64,000 nt of DNA from Planktothrix sp. FACHB-1365 (GTDB taxonomy: Bacteria; Cyanobacteriota; Cyanobacteriia; Cyanobacteriales; Microcoleaceae): assembly GCF_014697575.1 (NCBI RefSeq), contig NZ_JACJSC010000001.1, positions 930,001 through 994,000 of the forward strand, in the 5' to 3' direction. This document shows positions 25,858-33,732 of the stretch, one piece after another. The position numbers and the translations under genes were made by a program. Numbering within the stretch: position 1 is the stretch's first letter; the number at the start of each line of letters is the position of its first letter. The notes beneath the pieces are model-generated. The model was not told the DNA's origin, made no database searches, and saw only the letters and a program-made list of their open reading frames with translations.

Positions 25858-26598
25858 ATGCTTGATAATATATGGACTTGGGCTGATATAGTCTCACTTT
25901 CCGCAGGATTTATCTTGTTTCTTATGACAGTTTGGATAGGTAAGAATCAAGAGAAATCAGTTTATCTAATAAGGGATCTTACCCAAGAAATTAAATATCT
26001 TCAAACTGGACTATCAGGATTAGAAATATATGAAAAAATTGGTGTGATTGAAAAGGGAATACACAGACTTGGGGAAGGAGAATCTAGTTCAGCATCAGCA
26101 TTGCTTTATGACTGTTTATCCTTATTGCCAGTGTTGCAATTTTGTGAGAAAGATCTTGCTATTGATTATGCTGATAATCTCCTGCTTGAATCTTTAAGAT
26201 TATTAACACATTATGATTCATGTGGTGGAAAACCATTAGCTGCAATTTTAGTTCGGCGTTCATTAAAACAAATTGATAAACTTGACAAACTTGATAAAAA
26301 TAAGATCATTAAAAACAATAAGAAGCAAAAAAAATTGGGTGATTTTATAGCCACTATAGATACACTACTGTTACAGCCAACATCAGATAATAGAAATAAT
26401 TATAACAGGTTAAGCCGGAAAATAGAAAGTTCTATAGCAACATATTTATATGAATTAAAATCTACAGATCCACAAAGAATGAAAGAAATTTGTGATCAGT
26501 TTTTACAAGAAAATACGGTGATGAGACTTTTAGATTTAAAGAATAGAAAAGACTACGAAATTATAGAATTGCTAAACTCATCAAACCAAAAAGATTAA
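25858..26598 (+). CDS. Membrane-anchored hypothetical protein
   Basis: A 246-residue protein with one N-terminal membrane segment (residues about 9-28, ADIVSLSAGFILFLMTVWIG) followed by a helical cytoplasmic part. A Lys/Asn-rich patch at about 140-160 (KQIDKLDKLDKNKIIKNNKK) divides it. No family recognised. Low GC and lysine richness contrast with the flanking housekeeping genes, suggesting acquisition. It is the first of three genes on the + strand, with the next starting 9 bp later, and is divergent from the NB-ARC gene. A membrane-linked partner for that ATPase is conceivable, but only by position. Confidence 0.65.
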   Translation: MLDNIWTWADIVSLSAGFILFLMTVWIGKNQEKSVYLIRDLTQEIKYLQTGLSGLEIYEKIGVIEKGIHRLGEGESSSASALLYDCLSLLPVLQFCEKDLAIDYADNLLLESLRLLTHYDSCGGKPLAAILVRRSLKQIDKLDKLDKNKIIKNNKKQKKLGDFIATIDTLLLQPTSDNRNNYNRLSRKIESSIATYLYELKSTDPQRMKEICDQFLQENTVMRLLDLKNRKDYEIIELLNSSNQKD

Positions 26599-26607
26599 AT
26601 TATTAAT

Positions 26608-27102
26608 ATGAAATCAACTGAAATTCCTTTTTTAATGTTTCAAGCATTTTTTCATGCTTCAATCAGAATTCAACTGAATTGGCAGAGATTAAAAATCGAA
26701 AAAATTACTGTTAAAATCACTGTTTTTGATCAATTAGAAAATCCTTCGGCTTGGTATTTACCCTGGTATTTTAATAATTTATATGAGGAAGTCAGCTATT
26801 TAGAATCAAATGCAAATCCACTGACATTGGCAGATATTCCTAAAGCTATAAATCGTCTTGATAGTGGACGTAGAGACAAAATTCAAGAGCTATTAAATGA
26901 ATTCATAAATACTACTCAACAACCCGTTCAACTTGTAATAGCAACATACGCATTACCAAATGGCAAACACTTAATAATGGACGGCAATCATCGTTCTTCT
27001 GCTCTGATTCTTGCTGGAGTTAAAGCGAGATTAATGGTTTTTGAGATTTGTGGGCCAATTGACAAAGAATTAATTCCAGATTTGTGTCACTGGAAAAACT
27101 AG
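26608..27102 (+). CDS. ParB/sulfiredoxin-like domain protein
   Basis: A 164-residue protein. The segment KHLIMDGNHRSSALILAG near residues 120-137 resembles the ParB/Srx fold signature (DGxHRxxA), which binds or hydrolyses nucleotides such as CTP or ATP. The preceding region KIQELLNEFINTTQQPVQLVIATY fits the usual strand-helix order of that fold. No HTH for DNA binding is seen, so it is not a chromosome-partition ParB. It starts 9 bp after the membrane-protein gene and may overlap the next gene. Function is unknown. The domain call rests on a short motif. Confidence 0.55.
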   Translation: MKSTEIPFLMFQAFFHASIRIQLNWQRLKIEKITVKITVFDQLENPSAWYLPWYFNNLYEEVSYLESNANPLTLADIPKAINRLDSGRRDKIQELLNEFINTTQQPVQLVIATYALPNGKHLIMDGNHRSSALILAGVKARLMVFEICGPIDKELIPDLCHWKN

Positions 27103-27146
27103 AGTTTGTGTTTCAGAAAGTAGTATATAAGAAGGCAAAAACAACA

Positions 27147-27500
27147 ATGTGGGAAACAAGACTTAATGTTATATATTGCACTAACTCTGAAGATATTGAA
27201 TCTCAATTTGAAAGCTTAATGCTTCATTTGAGGTTGGCTAGAATCAATATTGTTAGTGATGGACGCACATCAGTCTGGAAAAGTGCGACAATTAAGGGCA
27301 TTAATATTTTTTTAGAACAACCTTCTGATTTAGAAAAAGCAGCCGAACTTGTAAGGGAATTTTTTAATAGTAGAATTGATCAGTTACAACTTTGCTCATG
27401 GCAGAGTAATGGTATAAATGCCAAAGTGATAATTAAAGGTGTCGTAAACTACAATGAAAATCCAATACCAAAATCAAAGTTAGAATATATAATGGAATAG
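27147..27500 (+). CDS. Small hypothetical protein
   Basis: A 117-residue protein (MWETRLNVIYCTNSEDIESQ...) with alternating strands and helices. The ATG at 27147 is chosen because AAGG lies about 11 bases upstream. A GTG at 27084 would overlap the preceding gene by 19 bases and is the alternative. No family is recognised. It is the third gene of the cassette downstream of the divergent NB-ARC gene and is followed by a repeat-rich gap. Confidence 0.55.
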   Translation: MWETRLNVIYCTNSEDIESQFESLMLHLRLARINIVSDGRTSVWKSATIKGINIFLEQPSDLEKAAELVREFFNSRIDQLQLCSWQSNGINAKVIIKGVVNYNENPIPKSKLEYIME

Positions 27501-27546
27501 CAGCCTTTTTCTATTTAAAATTTAATTTATTTTCATTTTATCAATG

Positions 27547-27691
27547 CGATAATTGTAGGGAAACCGATCGCACGATTAAAAAACAGTGCTCGCATTTTCT
27601 GATAATAATTAGGAAAAGTGAACCAGAAACCGGGTTTCTCAGAAAGATGAGCGGATCTTAACCGAAATTGTTGTTAAGAAACCCGGTTTCT
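27547..27691. repeat. Repeat-rich gap: diverged HIP1 repeat unit and two CCGG palindromes
   Basis: In the 301-bp gap 27501-27801, the segment about 27547-27618 is a diverged copy of the HIP1-containing unit found at 28563-28690. It is followed by AGAAACCGGGTTTCT (27625-27639) and AAGAAACCCGGTTTCT (27676-27691). No gene is seen in this gap. Confidence 0.65.
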
Positions 27692-27801
27692 CAGCATTGA
27701 GCATACCTCAAAAAGTGTGGGGGGCTTGCTTTTAACCATTGTCAAGAGAGCGATCGCTTAAGATATAATCAAATCAACCCATCTCAGAAAATAGCTTAAT
27801 C

Positions 27802-28050
27802 ATGAAAACACAACTTAATCAAGAGGGACAGATTACTATACCTCCTGAAATTCGTGAGCGTTTAGAACTGAAACAGGGAGATGAATTCCTATTAATTGTT
27901 ACCGGAAATGAAATTAGGTTACAACCGATTCAAAGAAAATGCCTGAGTGAATTTCGAGGAATTTTACCAGCTACTCAACCTTATCCGGGTAAAACAACTA
28001 TACGCCAAACAGTAGCTCAATCTTTAGCTCAGAAATCTAATCAGTCATAA
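27802..28050 (+). CDS. AbrB/MazE-type antitoxin
   Basis: An 82-residue swapped-hairpin AbrB-fold protein, the antitoxin and autorepressor of the PIN toxin that starts one base after its stop codon. The N-terminal DNA-binding half has the classic pattern QEGQITIPPEIRERLELKQGDEF, and the C-terminal tail (IRQTVAQSLAQ) would bind the toxin. Intact by length. It is the first complete module of the toxin-antitoxin island. Confidence 0.88.
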   Translation: MKTQLNQEGQITIPPEIRERLELKQGDEFLLIVTGNEIRLQPIQRKCLSEFRGILPATQPYPGKTTIRQTVAQSLAQKSNQS

Positions 28051-28051
28051 T

Positions 28052-28459
28052 ATGATAAGTAATTATTGGGTAGATGCCAATATTTTATTAAGGTTCATTA
28101 CCAATGATCCCCTTGATCTTGCTGAACGATCTGCTAGATTTTTACAGAAAGCTGAACAAGGGGAAATTACACTCAAGGTATCTTCACTTGTTGTGGCTGA
28201 AGTGGTTTGGGTATTAATTTCTTTTTATGGTTATTCTCGACAACAAGTTGCAGATGTTTTGATAGGTTTGTTAACATCAGAGGGTATTACTCTTGAATCT
28301 AGTGAGCAAGTAATAGCAGCCCTTGATAGTATGGCGACAGCAAATGTTGATTTTGTTGATGCTTATCTTGCAGAAGTGGCTCGTAAAGAAAATGAGTCTG
28401 TTGCTTCTTTTGATCGAGATTTCAAACGTTTAGATATACGTTATATAGAGCCTGATTAA
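28052..28459 (+). CDS. PIN-domain toxin, VapC type
   Basis: A 135-residue PIN RNase, paired with the AbrB-type antitoxin just upstream. The first acidic ligand is D8 (YWVDANILL); the second is the Glu in VVAEVVW near 50; VDFVDAYLAEVA and ASFDRDFKRL carry the remaining two acidic residues. The set looks complete, so the toxin is probably active. Its gene follows the antitoxin stop directly, as expected for a coupled module. Confidence 0.88.
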   Translation: MISNYWVDANILLRFITNDPLDLAERSARFLQKAEQGEITLKVSSLVVAEVVWVLISFYGYSRQQVADVLIGLLTSEGITLESSEQVIAALDSMATANVDFVDAYLAEVARKENESVASFDRDFKRLDIRYIEPD

Positions 28460-28524
28460 TTGATTTTTGATTGTGTTCAGGGGAATGAGTTAATCTACTA
28501 TATCAGTTAATGGGAGAATAAAAA

Positions 28525-28602
28525 ATGTTAACTAATCAAATCCTAGAGGAAATTTATCAGTGCCATCGCAGTCTTAAAAAAGACGATCGCACTTTCTTAT
28601 AA
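28525..28602 (+). pseudogene. N-terminal remnant of an antitoxin-like gene
   Basis: A 25-codon frame (MLTNQILEEIYQCHRSLKK...) has a good Shine-Dalgarno (GGGAGA, 8 bases before the ATG). Its start resembles small cyanobacterial antitoxin-like proteins of the form M..QILEELYQ.R..LL. After about 19 codons the sequence passes into the HIP1 repeat unit and stops. I read this as a gene whose 3' part was replaced by the repeat. The short length limits confidence. Confidence 0.4.
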
Positions 28603-28690
28603 TAATTGTAGGGAGAGCGATCGCAGCCTTAAAAAAAGCGATCGCACTTTCTTGTAATAATTTTAGGAAAAGTGATCGCAATGCGTCAAA
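28563..28690. repeat. Tandem HIP1-containing repeat units
   Basis: Two adjacent units of about 53 bp share the pattern CGCAG(T/C)CTTAAAAAA..CGATCGCACTTTCTT(A/G)TAATAATT. A third diverged unit is at about 27547-27618. They fill most of the 310-bp gap between two toxin-antitoxin modules (28460-28769). Confidence 0.75.
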
Positions 28691-28769
28691 AGTCAAGAGC
28701 GATCGCCTAAAATATAAAGAGCGAATGCCCATTAGGATCAACGCATAAATAACAACCCTCGCAAAGCTT

Positions 28770-29012
28770 ATGACCTTAAAAGAACAACTTCTACAAGCAA
28801 TTGAAACTTTGCCGAGCGATCACCTTGCCGAAGTCCTCACTTTTGTTAACTCTCTTCCGGGCAAACCTCGTAACACATCCGCTAGATCCTTTCTCGCTCA
28901 TCTCAAGACAATCGGCACTTGGTCAGGGGACGATTTCCAAGAATGTTTAGAAGCCGTCCAATACTCACGAGGCGAAATACAATTTGACCACAACCCCAAT
29001 CCTTTCGAGTAA
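28770..29012 (+). CDS. Antitoxin-like protein (DUF2281-like)
   Basis: An 80-residue protein beginning MTLKEQLLQAIETLPSDHLAEVLTFVNSL, a helical start seen in DUF2281-like antitoxins of cyanobacteria. The C-terminal half (SGDDFQECLEAVQYSRG) would contact the toxin. Its stop overlaps the ATG of the PIN toxin by one base (TAATG at 29010-29014). No clear Shine-Dalgarno precedes the ATG at 28770. Confidence 0.75.
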   Translation: MTLKEQLLQAIETLPSDHLAEVLTFVNSLPGKPRNTSARSFLAHLKTIGTWSGDDFQECLEAVQYSRGEIQFDHNPNPFE

Positions 29013-29455
29013 TGTTTCTGCTCGACACAAATCACTGTAGTTACGCTATACTCGGCAACACTCAAGTGCTTGATCGCCTTGCCAATCTTGCGGATGAGTC
29101 AATCGCAACTTGCACAATTGTCAAGGGGGAATTGATTGACATGGCGGCTCGATCTCAACAACGACAGGCTAATCTTGCCCTAGTTCAACGTTTCTTGATT
29201 GGAATATACATCTACCCCATCGACGAAACCACCGCCGAAATTTACGGCAACCTCAAAGCAGCAGTCTTTGATCGCTATGCCCCACAAGAGCGATCCCAAC
29301 GCCGTAGAACCAACATAACTCAATTAGGCATCGGTGAAAATGATTTGTGGATTGCCGCTGTTACACTTCAACATCAACTTACTCTAGTAACAACTGATAA
29401 AGACTTTCAGCGTATTCAAGCAGTACAGCCATTTAACTTGGAATCTTGGATCTGA
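29012..29455 (+). CDS. PIN-domain toxin, VapC type
   Basis: A 147-residue PIN RNase similar to tRNA-targeting VapC proteins. The acidic ligands are D5 (FLLDTNHCSY), the Glu in VKGELIDMA near 40, D near 111 (GENDLWIAAV) and D near 129 (TTDKDFQRI), so the active site is complete. It is translationally coupled to the antitoxin-like gene upstream. Its 3' end lies 20 bp from the 3' end of the orphan antitoxin on the opposite strand. Confidence 0.88.
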   Translation: MFLLDTNHCSYAILGNTQVLDRLANLADESIATCTIVKGELIDMAARSQQRQANLALVQRFLIGIYIYPIDETTAEIYGNLKAAVFDRYAPQERSQRRRTNITQLGIGENDLWIAAVTLQHQLTLVTTDKDFQRIQAVQPFNLESWI

Positions 29456-29475
29456 ACATCCCCCCAAAGTAACGG

Positions 29476-29751
29476 TCATCTATTGCGATCCTCTTGAATT
29501 AAAATAGTGCTATCTGTTAATCCAAAATCCCTGGGGTTAACTCTCGGACGATTACGAATTCTTTGTAGAATTGCTGACATAGCTTGGTTCTGTTGCGTCC
29601 GATTTATCATTACTTTGTCAGGAGCAAATAATAAGGATTGCGTCAACAGATGAATAACTGCCTCATTAAGAGTAAATTTTTTTTCTAAGGCTAGACACTC
29701 AATCTGACTATATAGTTCATCAGGCAAGTTTTCAATCTGAAGTTTAGCCAT
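29476..29751 (-). CDS. Orphan ribbon-helix-helix (FitA-type) antitoxin
   Basis: A 91-residue protein with a ribbon-helix-helix start (MAKLQIENLPDELYSQIECLALEKKFTLNEAV) and the typical toxin-binding tail DSTILIQEDRNR. In intact modules the tail overlaps an ATG that begins a PIN toxin. Here the ATGA junction is still present (AGATGACCGTT near 29472-29482), but the following frame is lost within a few codons, where the neighbouring VapC 3' end begins. The antitoxin is complete, yet its cognate toxin is missing. It may survive as a repressor, as an anti-addiction protein, or simply as a relic. Confidence 0.75.
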   Translation of the reverse strand: MAKLQIENLPDELYSQIECLALEKKFTLNEAVIHLLTQSLLFAPDKVMINRTQQNQAMSAILQRIRNRPRVNPRDFGLTDSTILIQEDRNR

Positions 29752-29856
29752 TGCACTCTCAGAATTACTTAATTTATTATATCACCAGTTTTCTTCATAT
29801 CAATGTAATTATGGTATAATAAGTAAAAATAACCTTGCCAATATTGCCTAGTAATC

Positions 29857-30078
29857 ATGACTATTGATATAGAGATTTTTCAAACCGTCGTCAAGATGCC
29901 AGAATCTTTAAAAAAAGAGATATTGGATTATGCACAATATCTACTTGAGAAACACGCCAAAAGTGAATCATCTCAAGAAAAACTTGAAGAATTTCAGGGT
30001 TATGGAAGTTGGGTTGGTCAGATCTTTATGTCTGATGATTTCGATCAACCACTTGAAGATCTAAAGGAATATATGTAA
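29857..30078 (+). CDS. DUF2281-type antitoxin
   Basis: A 73-residue protein with the DUF2281 pattern (VVKMPESLKKEILDYAQYLLEKH at 11-33, then an acidic tail EFQGYGSWVGQIFMSDDFDQPLEDLKEYM). It is the antitoxin of the PIN protein whose ATG begins one base after its stop. It is the last complete module of the island. Confidence 0.85.
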   Translation: MTIDIEIFQTVVKMPESLKKEILDYAQYLLEKHAKSESSQEKLEEFQGYGSWVGQIFMSDDFDQPLEDLKEYM

Positions 30079-30079
30079 G

Positions 30080-30463
30080 ATGACATTTTTGTTAGATACT
30101 CATGCCTTTTTGTGGTATTTAACTGGCGATCCTAATCTAGGCAGTAAAGCGAAAGAAGTAATTGATACTAAAACCGATTTGTATTTTAGTATTGCCAGCC
30201 TTTGGGAAATATCAATTAAAATTAATATCGGTAAGCTTCAACTCAATCGACCCTTTGAAGATTTATCAAAGGAATTGCAATATCTTAATGTTCAAATTCT
30301 ACCAATTACAGTTAAAGATACCGAGTTTTATGCAAATCTGCCCCTACATCACCGAGATCCTTTTGATCGCATCCTCGTAGCACAGGCGATGAATCATTCC
30401 CTTATTTTAATTAGTCGTGATCCAGCTTTTGATAATTATCTAATTCAGAGGTTGTGGTTATAA
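30080..30463 (+). CDS. PIN-domain toxin, VapC type
   Basis: A 127-residue PIN RNase of the subgroup usually found with DUF2281 antitoxins. The motifs are LLDTHAFLWYLTGD (D6), SIASLWEISIKINIGKL (E43), HHRDPFDRILVAQA (two acidic residues near 92-95) and ILISRDPAFDNY (D near 115), all intact. It is complete by length. Its 3' end runs into a remnant frame on the opposite strand. Confidence 0.9.
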   Translation: MTFLLDTHAFLWYLTGDPNLGSKAKEVIDTKTDLYFSIASLWEISIKINIGKLQLNRPFEDLSKELQYLNVQILPITVKDTEFYANLPLHHRDPFDRILVAQAMNHSLILISRDPAFDNYLIQRLWL

Positions 30464-30518
30464 GGTCATGAAACTGAACATGACTAGCATCAGGGAAAAG
30501 ATCAGCCAGAAGTTTCAC
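30411..30518 (-). pseudogene. Fragment of a DUF5615-type (PIN-like) toxin
   Basis: Immediately after the Phd-type gene, a GTG overlaps its TGA (GTGA at 30515-30518), and the frame reads KLLADLFPDASHVQFHD. This closely resembles an interior segment of DUF5615 PIN-like toxins (LADLFP.SSHV). The usual first strand with its acidic residue is missing, and after about 18 residues the frame becomes the antisense of the neighbouring VapC. I read it as a deletion remnant of the toxin once paired with the Phd gene. Confidence 0.5.
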
Positions 30519-30745
30519 TCTAAAACCTCCCAAGGTTCGGCAACAGAAATGATTAAATCTCCTAATATTTTACCACTTCCTTTCATAGCCCCAAAAGCGG
30601 GGCGTGAATGTTGGCTGTTGGCAGGATAGATAATTACTAATGGTTTTCCTTTATGAATAACAGTTAGGGGGGTTTTGGTACGTTCGACCTCTATTAATAG
30701 AGTTTGGAAGGTTTGAGGTAATTCAGTCGTGGTAATTTGTGTCAT
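30515..30745 (-). CDS. Phd/YefM-type orphan antitoxin
   Basis: A 76-residue antitoxin (MTQITTTELPQTFQTLLIEVERTKTPLTVIHKGKPLVIIYP), with the Phd fold strands VIHKGKPLVII clearly visible and a tail ending EPWEVLE. A functional toxin partner is missing: only a short fragment of a DUF5615-like toxin follows. It begins 3 bp after the stop of the PEP-CTERM membrane-protein gene on the same strand, so it may now be transcribed with that gene. Confidence 0.8.
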   Translation of the reverse strand: MTQITTTELPQTFQTLLIEVERTKTPLTVIHKGKPLVIIYPANSQHSRPAFGAMKGSGKILGDLIISVAEPWEVLE

Positions 30746-30748
30746 TTT

Positions 30749-33541
30749 TTAAGGGTTCATATTATTTTTTTGAGATTTAACAATCATAAATAACCCAATG
30801 ATTCCTAAGCCAACGACCATTCCCGGTTCAGGAACACTAGCCGTATTATTTAAGGGATTATTGGGTTTATTTAACTGTTCTTTTCCCGTTTCAATTTTGC
30901 GATTAAATCGATCAGCAGAAGCTTCTGCGGCTTTCAAAGCTTGACGTTGTTCATCATTAACTAAAACAATCATTGAAGAATAAGGGGTGACAATATTATA
31001 GGTTTTGGCGATCGCATGAATCCCATCTAATTCTGTTAATTGTTGATCCGAGGTTTTCTGACTTAATCCCCGAACTAATAATCGTGCAACAATAGGTTCA
31101 AACCCCTGAGAATTTGTGGGTTTTTCTGTCGTTTTTTCCATTAACCACCCATAACCATCTGCTACCGTTAAAACCGTCGCTTTGGGTTGGGGTGAACTGA
31201 CTAATTTCTGGGTTAATTGTTCAGTGGTTGCGATCCGTTTCATCACCTCAGAAATATCAGTAGAAACCCCCCCGCCACTGGTTTGAATCATCTTTAATGT
31301 TCCATCTTCATAAGCAGGAGCAAGGGAACCTAAATGGACAATCCACAGGGGAATAGAAATCTGAGGAACGCTTGTTTTATCTTCTGATAATTCATAACTT
31401 CCTTCATCGCTAATTAATATAATCCCGTCATAGGGTTTATTTCCCTTTAATTCCATAAATTGACGTAACATTTCCTTAATTTGCAGGGTTCCATAAAAGG
31501 CTTTTTGATTCACCGGAAACTGACGCAAATCATCAATTAATTGAGGTTGATTTTCTGCCGTTGCGGTTATATATAAATCCGCTTGATTATTGGGAAGAAC
31601 ATTAGTTTTAAACCACTCTAAGGTTTTAGCTAATTCCTGTTGATGGTTTCCCATACTTCGAGAGGTATCGAGAATAATTGCAAATTGTTGACCTTGGGGT
31701 AAACTATAATCTTTTTCAGTTAAAGGTTGAGCGGTAATTTTGTAGCCTTCTAAAGTAACTTGATGGGATTGAATTGATGCTTTAGAAGCGGGTAAACTCG
31801 CCTCTAACCAATTCTTGTCAAACCCTCTAATTCTTTTTTGATTGCGAATGCGTTGGGTGCTTTTTGTCCAGAAAATATTGCGTTTTTCACCCACTTTAGG
31901 TAAGGGCCATTGATTTCCTTGACCCATGACTTTATAGGTTAACCAAAGATGCAATTCTGTCGGACGACTGGAATTATTTCTATCCCAAGAAGTTGATTTA
32001 GCCGGAATAGGAAAAGCGCGCAGTCGATAATGTTGAGTTCCGACTTGTTCTAATAATGCTGGGTCAACAGGACGTTCCCGTTTTACTTGGGAATTATACA
32101 CTTTTTGAGCCGCACCTCTGGGAGAAACGGTAAAGGGAAAACGAGTCGCTTTATTATTCGTATCTCCTAACCAAAGACCTGTAATTACGGCTGTTTCGGG
32201 TAAGGAAAAGGAGTAAAAAATTTCTTCTACATCGTTGGTTTGATTTTGATACACTTCATAGATTTCTACCTCTCCCCAGTCCCCCTGTTCTTGAACCGTA
32301 ACTTCTTGTTTTGCTAACCAAACTTTCTGCTGATTAATATTCAATAATCCGGCTTTTGCTTCATCTAAAATAGCAGTAGATTTGAGCGCGTGTTGAATGG
32401 CAAGGCGTTCTCCTTTTTGAATGGAAGTATCAAAAAAATCAGCATAGAGTTTTTCAGCTTTTTCCGAATCTTTATCTAAATCTCCTTGATACAGAAAGGG
32501 GGACATCACTTGATTATAACTATTCTGAATCGTATCTAAAAGAGGTTGAGGCAGGTTAAAAACATCTTTGTATATTCTCTCAATAGAATTACTATCTTTG
32601 ACGGCTCCTAGATAACGATAGGCGGATAGATAGGCATTAATTAACCCTTGACGAATCGGTTGAGATTGTGCTAATAATTCTTGTTTTTGTTGATCAGTTT
32701 TGGGAATTGTTTCTAACTTTTGAAAGGCTAAAACTTGCGGTTGATGGAGAAAATTTATAAATAAAACTATCCAAAGCGTTAGGGTTCCTAATATAATTTG
32801 GGTAGTACGAATACGACCATATTGGGTGGAAAACTTGCGTATAATTCGTTGTCCTGAATGAATATAAAGGGCAACAAAAGCGGAAGGCATTCCTAAAAAT
32901 AGGGTGGCTGTTCCTGTTAACAAAATTGTCACGATAGAAAAAGATAATAAGAAATCATGAGTTAAAGACTGCCAAAGAAAAGTTAACCATTCCCATGAAA
33001 AGAACTGGCGCAGGAGAATCACAGCAAGGGGAACAGCATAATAGAAAAGAAAAATTCCCACATATAACCCGACTAATAGCATTAAGCTATGGGTAACGAG
33101 TTGAATTCCTGTTAAAAATCGATGAGTTTTATTCTGCTTATTTCCTAAATATCCCCATAATAATTCTACGAAAAAGGCAGCGACACAAATCAGAATTGTA
33201 CTTAAAACTAAACGGCTGGCTGGAGTGAGTTCTCGCAGAATAAATAATCGTACCAGACAAAAGAGAAATAGCGGTGCTTCTACACCATAAAATAATCGGA
33301 TTAACTCGACAGGACGTTGGCGGAAATATCGGGCACCAATAACAGTGCAAATGGTGGGAACTGCAATTAAAGCCAGAATGGTTAAGGTAAATTCTAGTTC
33401 AATTTCCCCAGTAAAAGTTGCTACCACTAAGAAAATCGCTACAAAGGGTAAAATCCAAAGATAAACAACACCTAGGAAGGTTGCATTCCAAACCCAAAAA
33501 ATTACTTTGAATAGGGAATGTAGGGTTTTCGTTAGATTCAT
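30749..33541 (-). CDS. PEP-CTERM family integral membrane protein with VIT/vWA region
   Basis: A 930-residue protein matching the TIGR02921-type PEP-CTERM integral membrane family. The N-terminal about 280 residues hold seven or eight membrane spans. A VIT-like domain follows (EVEIYEVYQNQTNDVEEIFYSFSLP near 425-450). Then comes a von Willebrand A-like domain with the MIDAS motif DTSRS in FAIILDTSRSMG near 625. The C-terminus has the sorting signal PEP plus a hydrophobic helix and basic end (VPEPGMVVGLGIIGLFMIV then KSQKN). The exosortase that would process it is not in the window. An envelope or exopolysaccharide-linked role is inferred from the family. Confidence 0.88.
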   Translation of the reverse strand: MNLTKTLHSLFKVIFWVWNATFLGVVYLWILPFVAIFLVVATFTGEIELEFTLTILALIAVPTICTVIGARYFRQRPVELIRLFYGVEAPLFLFCLVRLFILRELTPASRLVLSTILICVAAFFVELLWGYLGNKQNKTHRFLTGIQLVTHSLMLLVGLYVGIFLFYYAVPLAVILLRQFFSWEWLTFLWQSLTHDFLLSFSIVTILLTGTATLFLGMPSAFVALYIHSGQRIIRKFSTQYGRIRTTQIILGTLTLWIVLFINFLHQPQVLAFQKLETIPKTDQQKQELLAQSQPIRQGLINAYLSAYRYLGAVKDSNSIERIYKDVFNLPQPLLDTIQNSYNQVMSPFLYQGDLDKDSEKAEKLYADFFDTSIQKGERLAIQHALKSTAILDEAKAGLLNINQQKVWLAKQEVTVQEQGDWGEVEIYEVYQNQTNDVEEIFYSFSLPETAVITGLWLGDTNNKATRFPFTVSPRGAAQKVYNSQVKRERPVDPALLEQVGTQHYRLRAFPIPAKSTSWDRNNSSRPTELHLWLTYKVMGQGNQWPLPKVGEKRNIFWTKSTQRIRNQKRIRGFDKNWLEASLPASKASIQSHQVTLEGYKITAQPLTEKDYSLPQGQQFAIILDTSRSMGNHQQELAKTLEWFKTNVLPNNQADLYITATAENQPQLIDDLRQFPVNQKAFYGTLQIKEMLRQFMELKGNKPYDGIILISDEGSYELSEDKTSVPQISIPLWIVHLGSLAPAYEDGTLKMIQTSGGGVSTDISEVMKRIATTEQLTQKLVSSPQPKATVLTVADGYGWLMEKTTEKPTNSQGFEPIVARLLVRGLSQKTSDQQLTELDGIHAIAKTYNIVTPYSSMIVLVNDEQRQALKAAEASADRFNRKIETGKEQLNKPNNPLNNTASVPEPGMVVGLGIIGLFMIVKSQKNNMNP

Positions 33542-33732
33542 ATCACTCCATCAACGCCTTTAGGAAGATAAAAGTTAAACAGAAAATTTTTGGCCTAACT
33601 TCATGTTCTAGTTTAACCATCTACAGTTGAGCTATCAGTGATTACTGAATTTCAGAGGCAGAACTTTACAATTTGTTACTCAACTCAATTACTCAATTCA
33701 AAAATAAAAATAAAACTATTAGATTTAAACAT
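33542..33732. other. Intergenic region
   Basis: This region lies between the PEP-CTERM gene start and the terminator of the first RRM gene. It presumably holds the promoter of the membrane-protein gene on the minus strand. I see no gene or repeat here. Confidence 0.4.
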
